NCBI GenBank assembly: GCA_004335635.1
Contig: QAXH01002521.1
Span: forward strand, 457-22,404
Direction of reading: 5' to 3'
Source: Chloromonas sp. AAM2
Taxonomy: Eukaryota; Chlorophyta; Chlorophyceae; Chlamydomonadales; Chlamydomonadaceae
DNA length: 21,948 nt
This document shows, one piece after another, positions 8,801 to 17,800 of the stretch. Numbering within the stretch: the stretch's first letter is position 1; each line of letters starts with the position of its first letter. The notes beneath the pieces were generated by a model. The model did not search any database and was not told where the DNA came from. It saw only the letters and a program-made list of their open reading frames with translations. Made by a program: the position numbers and the translations under genes.

Positions 8801-11800
8801 TGTATGGACTGGTGACTGCTGCATGCATGGACTGGTGACTGCTGCATGCATGGACTGGTGACTGCTGCATGCATGGAAACGGTGACTGCTGCATGCATGG
8901 GATGGCTGATGCTGCATGCATGGGATGGTGACTGCTGCATGCATGGGATGGTGACTGCTGCATGCATGGGATGGTGCTGGTGGATGCATGGATTGGCTGC
9001 TGCTGCTGCATGCATGGGTTGGCTGCTGCTGCTGCATGCATGGGATGGTGGCTGCTGCATGCATGGAATGGTGGCTGCTGCATGCATGGAATGGTGGCTG
9101 CACTTTTGCTGAATGTCTCCACAGCCATGAGGCGTTTTGGCGACCTGCGTTGTGCGTGACTGAGCTAACAAAATTGAATGGTCCGAGTGAGTAAGTGCTG
9201 TGATTTTGGCAAGAACAAAAGATACAATGTGGGAATGTGCGACTGGGCCTGTTGTGTCAACGCCCGCTGGCCATGCTGTTGCATTGATGTTCGTCATTGT
9301 GACTGGCCTCATCTGTTGGTGGCCGTCGGCGTCACGCAGGTTTGGACACCTTGGCCGAAGAGTTGGTGACGACCAAAAAGGAAAAACGGAAAGACCCCGC
9401 GTTTGGTTAGCTTGATGCCATTCTTCTGAACTGCGCTGTACTTGTCGGAGCTGCTCGCCGACGTCACGCTGCGGTGCTGACGTTTCTTTTTTCAAACCTT
9501 CGAGGGTCGAGTTTTCAAACCAGCGCACGATAGCGACACGACAGGCGGTATGACAGACGTGCGTTTAGCGGGGCTGCATGCTCTACACACGGAACTTGAG
9601 GACTCAGGACCGAAGGTCCAACCGACCCAACTGACTTGGACGCAGAAAAAACCCTATTGATGAGGAACGAACTTCAACAGATTCAACTAGTCTCTCTTTA
9701 ACTAGTAGGGGGGCAATAAGTGAAGTTACTTGATAGACGTTATGAAAAAAACTAGTAGGGGGGCAACAAAGACTCGAAATAACAAACTTAACGTATGTGA
9801 AAAAAAACTACCAGGGGGGCAATAACAAACTTAACGTGTGTGGGAAAAAAAACTAGTAGGGGGGCAACTAATTTCTGGGTTTGGTAAGATTTCTTTCCGG
9901 ACTTTTCCGGCCGACTAACTTGTCATACCTGTATGGCGGCCCCCATGACACGGTCCACCGCCTCGCTCAGGCCCAGCCCCTCGGGCACGTCCGACAGTAG
10001 CTGCGGCAGCGCGCTCACGCCCGCGGACAAACGCACGTTGTCAAAGGCGATCACGGCCTGTGAGTGGATGGCAAATGGAGTCACCATGCAGCCGGACTCA
10101 GGCCACACAGGGAAGGCAACGCCAATTCCATTGGGACAGGTTAAATTGGTTGTGGGTTTCTCACGCCGAAGCTTTGAGTTTGGCACAGCTTCAACCGTCT
10201 GCATTCGTGAACCTATGCTTCATTCCTAGTGCAAGGCCTCAAGAGGTGAGCGATCAGCAATGCCGTGCTCAGTGGTGGCTGTTATGGATTCAACGAATGT
10301 AGTGGCTATCAGTTGCCAGGAGAGGACAGGGGAAGGGAAGGGGTCACTCACTTGCTCTGCGAGCATCTGCGCCACCTCGACCTCCTCCGGTGAGAAGGGG
10401 TCGAGGGTGGGGTCCTTCCATGGGTCGTCAGGCTCCAGAGCCGTGGGCCAGCCGCGCACAACCTGCCAGGCCAGGGGTCGCAAGCAATGACTGTCAAGGA
10501 ATGAGACATGTGCCACTCATTCTCTGAGGGATGTGCGTGAGTGTTTGTTTGGCGCGCGAGGGATTGTTTGGCGTGCTATCAGATGTAGTATCGAGCAACC
10601 TATGCGCTCATTACGAACGGTTATTGACTTGACTCCCCTAGAGGGGAGCAAGAGAAGGCTTCCCAACAAGCAATGCGCCCTGCATCGTTCTTCTCCCATG
10701 GTAAGCGGCTGCAGACAATGACTTTGTCTGTTTTGTACCTGCAGCGCTCCCAGCAGCGTGGAGTCCACAGGGTTGAACAACGGCACCAGTAGGAGCCGCA
10801 GGCTGTAGAAACCGCTTTCTGTATCACCCTCAACGTCAAAATGTGGGTCAGCCTGGAAAAAGCATGCAGGGCGTTGGTACCAGTTAGAGCATGGCCCATG
10901 CTGTACGCTGGGAGTGACAGATCGCTAGCCTGGGAGTGGACTAGACGTCTAAACAAATGCTTTGCAAAAACCAGACAATAAAGGGTACGTGGCTGCTGCT
11001 GTACATGTGATGCCAGATTGCAACTGAACAGCATTACAACCTGCGGAATGAACTGCAGAGAAGAACGCGTTATGCGCGTGGGCCGAGTAATTGTGATAAC
11101 CCGGCAACACCACAGCCAGGAAACTCACGTGTGCCACGGTCCTGATGACGGGCGCGCCTCTCCTGAGGGTCTCCTTGACCAGCGGGGTCATGCCGATCAT
11201 CTGCAGCAGGGCAGCAGGGCAGCGGGGCACGTGAACCAGGCTGGTCTAGCAGGCCAGTCTGCTTCTGTGAATGTAACTGATGGCGAAGATGGTACAGGTC
11301 AGCCGGTCTGCTTTAGTGTCTGGGGGTGTTGTTGGTGGCTCGAGCGGTGCGTGAAATGGCTCAGCCAAAGATGAGGCGCCTCGAAACTGAAGACCATGTC
11401 AGCATCATCAATATGAATTTCAATTCATTCAGCAATGATCCATATGGCCTGATGTTGCCAGTGTACGCTTGTAGTACACATTCCCGTCCACAGATAAGCA
11501 GTGATTGGCTGCCCGACCTTCCTCTGTGGCCCAGTGGCTGCCCCAGTGGCCCGCCCCCGCCGCACCTGCTGGTACTTGGTGTATGCGCTGATGGACGACC
11601 GCCTCTGGCGCGGGTCCATCATGCCCTTGGTCTGCTGGAAGACCAGCGCAGGCCGAGAGGGATCGGCAGCCACAGAGTCGCCCTGTGCAGGCACCGCCAC
11701 GCAATTTAAGTATTCAATCAGATTGGAAAGTTCAATTAGATTGTTGGTGTTACTGCTGCTTACCAAGAAATTTCTTGAACGTCTTCAACACTGGAGACGC

Positions 11801-14800
11801 AGGCATTCAACTCCACACGCCTTGTTTTGTCTAGAACTTCCCATTTGCATGGCTACCTTGTACTGGCTGCCTGCCTGCAGGCTCCATTGCTGGACGTCCT
11901 TATGGAATACACAAGTGGAAAATGGAGTAGACATCGTCTTGTCTGCTGCCTTACCCTTCGTCTGCTATCTCCCAGATCCCGCCTGGAGGATGACATGGTT
12001 GAGAAGGCTGGGGTGGGCTGGCTGGGAGCTGGCAGCAAGGCTGGTTGTTGCGGGCCACCTGTAGCCACCAAACCGCCGCCGGTAGCAGGAGGCAAGGCTG
12101 CATCTGTGCTCCCGCTGCAAAGATGCATCAGTGCCAATGTGCACGAGGTCAAGTGAGGCGTCCTTTGGTCATGTTGTTTTGTGCCCTAGATGATAATGGA
12201 GATAATGGAATGAAAAAAAACAAATCGGACAGGGCTTTCAAGTGTTCAAACTTGATTATACAAGCGCCTGGCCTTTGAGTACTTTTACGATTACGTTTAA
12301 TGGTCTTCGCATGTCTGGCCTGCCGAATGGTGAGGCGGTCGAGAGTATCGACCTACACCAGCATCACATTCAGCAGCAGCAGCGACCTCTCTCACGTGTG
12401 CTGTCCACCTTGACTATTTAGCTTATTTCCTGCGTTGTGAACACTCACCCTTCCAAAACTGGCGACGCCTGTTCCTGTCCGGCCTCTGTCAGACGCGGGC
12501 TCTCCAACGTGACTACATCCACCCCGCTCAGCAGAATGCCCATTGTGCGCAGCTTCGTGCTCCCTGAGCTGCTGGAGCACGGTAGGGTGCTTGCAGCATT
12601 CTCTGCAGCGTATGTTTCGGCGCCACAGGGTACTGATTGCAACAGAGGCCCGATGAGTTGAGTGTCATGCCTCTCATCATCATCGCTGTTGTCGTTCTTG
12701 TCCTTGTGGGATGACACCTGCGATGTGCTGGATTGCCCGCTGCCCTCCTCCGCGTTGGATGCCTCGGACACAGGAACAGTCTCTGTTGTCTTAGTTGCTA
12801 AGTGTAGATCGTCCTTGGACACATTCTCAGCGACCGCGTGAGGAGAAGCCTCCCCAGTGCTCGATGCCCCGTCTTCTGCTGCATGGTGTCCTGGATCTTC
12901 CAGCATGCCGGCTGAAATCTGTTCAATCTGCGGTGGCGTCGATGCGCTGGCTGATGTCGTAGAGAATGTGGCTCGATGTGCCGCCGGCTCCGACTGTCCC
13001 GGTGTGCGCATCGCGCTCCGTGGCGTCCGCAGCACCTCCACAGCGATGACAGCCTGCACACCATGGGGTACGCAATGTACCAGAGCATTGTGCGTTGACG
13101 AGGAAAGCACGGTTGTATCCCAGCAGAAGGCGGACGCTGGTTCGACAATCATGGGTATTGCAAGGTCCTCTCAGAGTCTGCAAGTCTTGATAAATCTTGC
13201 AATCACCCACATGGTGATCAACAAAACTTGCAGAGGACCTTGCAATACCCAAGCGATTTATGTCCAGGTAACGCAAGAAAGCCGCGCTGCTTGGGCCGAC
13301 ATGCAACATATTGCCAATCATACAGTGTGTCACGGGATGCCGGACCGCATCAAGGAATCAGAAAGCCGTTGGACGGGATGCATCTGCTCTTGTGCCTGAG
13401 TTTGAGCGTTCTGAGCATTACCAGAACGAGTGTTCGCACCGTCGATGGCGAGGGTGAGGCCTGCCCGTTGGTGCCACTTGCGGTTGGGACGGCGTTCGTT
13501 GACAGACGTGCCAACGCCTCCATGACAATGTCCTTGGCTCCAGAGCCCGGCTCGGGACAAGTAGAGGTGGTGGAGGATAACAGACTGGAGCCGCGGCGAG
13601 ACCGGCAGGAGCGGGGCTGGCGCGCCTGCAGTTCATAAAAGGTTGCCGGCATCGGTGTCAGCCCACCAACCCTTTAATGTAGGAAATCGAGGGAGGCCAC
13701 GGCCTGCATCGATTACGTGAGGCCACAGTACCAAAGCAGAGATTCCAGTAGAACTGCCTCACAGGCTGTCAGCGTAATTGTGACAATGTACGGAAAATAT
13801 CGGCCAGTCAATAAGCCAAGGAATTTGGGGCTCACCATTTGCTCCAGGGCATGTGACTTCGCGATGTCTGACGAATTCAGGGCCAGGCCAGAACTGTGAG
13901 ACACACGCACGTGGTGTAAAAAGGAAGCATGAGCTGTTTCAACGGCCTTCAGCTGTAGAACATGAGCAGTGAGGAATGGTTTGACAGTGAGGCTCAGTGG
14001 TGCAAGTGTCAGTGCGCTGGTTGTCAGGCAGGGAAGAACATGGCAGGGACGCGCAGAAAACTGCGGGCCAGGGCAAAGCTGGACAGTCAACGTCATGGTC
14101 ATGCACAGCATTGCTTGCATGTGGTGGGCTAGGTTGCTGCCAGACCGTACGATATGCAACTACAATGCCCAAGGGTAGGCTGTCAGGCAATCGTGCTTGT
14201 TAAAGCCACCCTTGCCCGGTTTGCACCTGTGGCTTATTGTGGATGCCCGAGGAGAAACGATGGGCTCAAATTGTTGGGCCACGTTCGTTGTCATGGGTAT
14301 TTCAAGCAACGTCACCTGCCACGCAGCAGGCACACCACTGGTCAGCGGCGGCTAGAGGTGAGCCTTGGGTTGTCAGACAATCACCAAGGGCCTGGAATCC
14401 ATGAGCTGCGCTTGTGTGTGGATCCGTCCCCGATCAGGTTGGCTGTTTCTAAACACGACTTCTGCATGCACCCACCATGAGTCGCTGAGCATCCAGCACC
14501 TTCTTTCCCTTGACCGCCAGCATGTCCACGAGCTCTGCCTTGCTGGTGGCCCGGAGCATGGTGCTGGCCAGGTCCTGAGCAGACATGTGCGCTTGCACAC
14601 ACAATCATTAGATCATCAAAGCACACAGGAAAAAAGATGTTTGCCAATTCTGGGACAGTTTGAGTTCGTGGTGATGTGTGTCTGTGACTGGACATAGCGC
14701 TGCTAAAGCCATACTACACGAGGGACGCTCGCTACGCCAGGGTCAGCAGGGCTTGCACCGGGACGGCCCTCATCATGATATCAGTGCCCTCCTGCCCGTC

Positions 14801-17800
14801 GCACTCCGTCCTGCTGGTCTGTCCCCGCCTGCCGCATGCACCCTTGCCACAGACTTCCCACCTCCCTTTCACATCCCCGCACTGTCACTGCCCATCACCT
14901 GTACCATGGGCTGCTAAATGGACTGCTAATTGGTTACCCCTTCCAAACCTTCACTCATCCCTTACCTGCAACTGGTCCAGTGTCGTGTCCTGTTTCCTGA
15001 GCGCGTCAAAGGCCAGCGCGTTGTCCAGCGGCGTGGCGGCCTGCCCCAGCAGCGTGCGCATGGCCAGGTGGTCGCCCTCGGTGAAGGGCTCGTCATGTAC
15101 CTTGTTGAACACCTGGTGACACACACAAGTGATACACACATGGATCCCTCATCTCCTGAAAGGCTTGCATGCAGTACAATGTGTGACGACAACATCAACC
15201 ACGAGTGGCACCAATCACAGGATTCTGACGTGCATCCACAAAACAAGGTGTCTGGCACTTTGTGTACTGCCACATTGCATGTGGTGGTGGGTCACAGAGG
15301 CTATGCAGGCCCTGTGGTACCGGTCCCAATAATCCCAGTGACAAAACCCCTGCAGCTTGCAGCTACCTGCTACTTCTAATGTTCTGCTCGCCATCCACTG
15401 CATACCAGACCTTGCCTGCAACAGTCACTCACACACATGACCGTGCCATTACCTGCAGAACTGCCAGGATGGTGTCTGGGGCGTCTGGCTTGGAGATGCA
15501 CCCAATCTGCAGCATGACATAGCAATTGCGTTTTTGTCATGCATCTCAACCAATCACGTGAAGCACGTGATCATGCTGTGTACATCTAAATGGGATAGGA
15601 GCAAGAGTCAACTTGTGAAAACTGCATCGTTGTGGCTGATCATAGCACCAGAAGAGGCAGAAAGCAAGTCAAGGACGTGCATGGGATGTTGTATCAGGCC
15701 GGAGCCGTGCTTTGTCTATCGCCAGCTCACCATACAGTTGTGCAGCGGGTAGTTGAAGTAAAGGTCGCAATCTGGCAGCTCATCTGCATGTGCATGGCGC
15801 ACACTGGTAAGGCACCAGGTCATTGGCATGGTCATGGGTCGCAGCATGCGCCAGAAGCAGAGTAGCGGCCCAGCGTGCTGCTTGTGTGATGGGCATACCC
15901 TCATGGTCACTGCTTTTGTCACTATGAACCCAGTGGCTTGCAATGCATGCAGCTGATGTATGTGCCGCAAAGGACGCACATGGCCAGAGGCACGTGCTCC
16001 CTTGTACACACGACAGACAACCCCACGGACCGCTGCTTCTACCCTATGAAGGTCCCAATGAGGCAGGCTCATGCCATTGCATGGCTGACCTGTGAATTCC
16101 GGGTCCAGGTTTCGGTGTATCTTAATGGCGCCCGGGCCTGCGCTCAGCGCTCCCAGCACCAGCCCAGGCTCCGGCCGCAGGCGCGCCTCCAACCGAGTGC
16201 CATCCTGTGAACAGTGCGGGCGTGGCAGGGCCTGGTGACGCGTGCATGGCCGTGCATACATAACATAAACACAGTGCAACATAACGCCACATAACATATC
16301 ACATGCACGTAGTACACACACAGTGCGAGTATGATTGATCACACGTGACAGGCAGACGAGCCCTTCGGTACCTCATGTTTAATTGCATCGATGCATCCCA
16401 CAGAGGCATTGCCATTGATGATTGCAAGCATCTTCGCACTTGGGGCCATTTGTTGTAGGAAACAACGAGTATAGCGTGTCGCGAGATTGCATGCAGCTCA
16501 TGTGGCTCACCTGACCCAGCTGCATACATCTGAAGAGCCCTGTGTGCGTCTCCAGCAGCAAAACACGTGCCACGTTGCAGTCCAGCAGCTGAGCAGACTG
16601 GTTCCCAATGCATTCCAACGTTTCTAGCAGATTATGGGACCTGTGTTACGCAACAAGAGAACAACGATGCAAGAGGACAACGGTGTGCATGTGATTATGG
16701 CAAAGGTGTATGCCTTAACAAGCTTGTGCATGAGCGGGTTCAGTGGCTAAGATGTCACAAGTATAGCCCAGAAGACATACGGTCGCCACACGTGTGTGCC
16801 ATAAGTGCACAGCATGCGGGGGCCTGGAGTGGCGGTTGTCATGCATGGATCTGTTATCCGATACAACCGTCGAGTAACCATGTGCATGCACGCACCTGCT
16901 GAACTCGCTGGTGGCTGTGAGGATGCGCTTGAGGTGATCATTCACATTGTGCAGCTGCATGTCAGGACAAAAAACGCAGCGTGAGGGCAACAGAAGATGA
17001 GCGGTCAAGCACGCAGGCAGACCAGTGACCAGGAGGCCGGCGGGCCGGCAGCCAGGCAGAGAACGATTGGCAATCCGATGAGCAGACCGGCAGAAATATG
17101 GATGACACCTCACGGCACACACACCATCAAAAGGGCAATATGGACACCTACTTTCTTTACGTTGGCAGGAAGCCAGGCAAAGGGACAACTGGGCAGTTAA
17201 ATGAACAGACAGGCCGAAAGACATGGGATCACCGAAAGCAGCCCGCCACTCACATGTGTGAAATGTTGTGCCAGGGTGCGCAGGTAGGCGGAGCGCATGG
17301 GCGCAGGCAGTGCAGCCACTCCCTCCACATCCAGCTGCAGTCTGAAGCAGGCACAACCGTACAAGAGGTGCTGACATGGCATGGCCTGCCTTCACCGATG
17401 CAGCTTCATCTCATGCCACAGATTCAGGCAGCTTAGTAGGTTGGAGCAACTAAACACAGTCATGGCCTTAATTGCACAATCCACCTTGGAACCAGCAGCA
17501 TCTGGCTTGCATGCATCACACTTGCAGAATTGTCTATCGTGGGGACTGACCAGGTGCCTACCAGCGAGTCCCAGCTATCAACCTGGCTAGCTGAGTCTTG
17601 TCCGATCGCCAGCAGCGGCAAACATGCTAATGCACATGTCACACCTGTCTAACTTGGGCACGAGGACGTTCTCCTTGACGAACTCTCCAAATGGGCGCTG
17701 CGCGCGTTCTCGTCCTCCTGACGATCCTCGCATTGATAGGGGTGACAAACCTTCCTTCGCTGCAGCAGAACTCGCCTGGCTATTCTCGCTCTCTAGAGGG

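Larger units (their letters stand above)
7886..9928 (-). other. Giant intron 25 (2,043 bases) filled with repeats
   Basis: It lies between exon 25 (ends ATACAG|gtatga) and exon 26 (starts tttgcag|TTG) and interrupts GAF4 just after its first helix. Most other introns of the gene are under 600 bases. It holds a 23-bp minisatellite and a G-rich repeat family. I see no exon or transposase inside it. Confidence 0.8.
6169..10057 (-). other. GAF4 (exons 25-29)
   Basis: The first helix is in exon 25 (GLGLSEAVDRVMGAAIQ) and the strand EEVHILLRHTGS opens exon 26. Exon 27 ends in ETGYR and exon 28 begins SLLCMPVFN; together they give the typical GAF motif T-G-Y-R-x-x-x-L-x-x-P-V across a phase 2 junction. 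Exon 29 holds VVAVIQLVNRLQRHQFDRCD and the closing helix LLKGLAAQASVLLAAAGLQ. Between strands there is an Ala/Gly/Ser-rich loop of about 45 residues in exon 28. This is the clearest GAF copy. NR...F-x3-D resembles the NKFDE motif of phosphodiesterase GAF domains. Confidence 0.85.

Noticed and set aside
8652..9101. CRISPR array
   Set aside because: The repeats are contiguous with no unique spacers, and the context is a eukaryotic intron.
9460..9475. Second GACGTCA box near 9460 as a promoter element
   Set aside because: It lies deep inside an intron with no transcription start signals around it.
8638..9528. 296-codon minus-strand ORF rich in His/Ala/Cys/Met/Gln repeats
   Set aside because: It is an artefact of the stop-free 23-bp minisatellite; all three minus frames are open across it, and it lies in an intron whose flanking exons join in phase.
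13054..13152. Upstream part of the 235-codon minus ORF (before AVIAVEVL)
   Set aside because: A good acceptor (gtgtgcag) at 13054 and the match to exon 18 in phase place this part in an intron.
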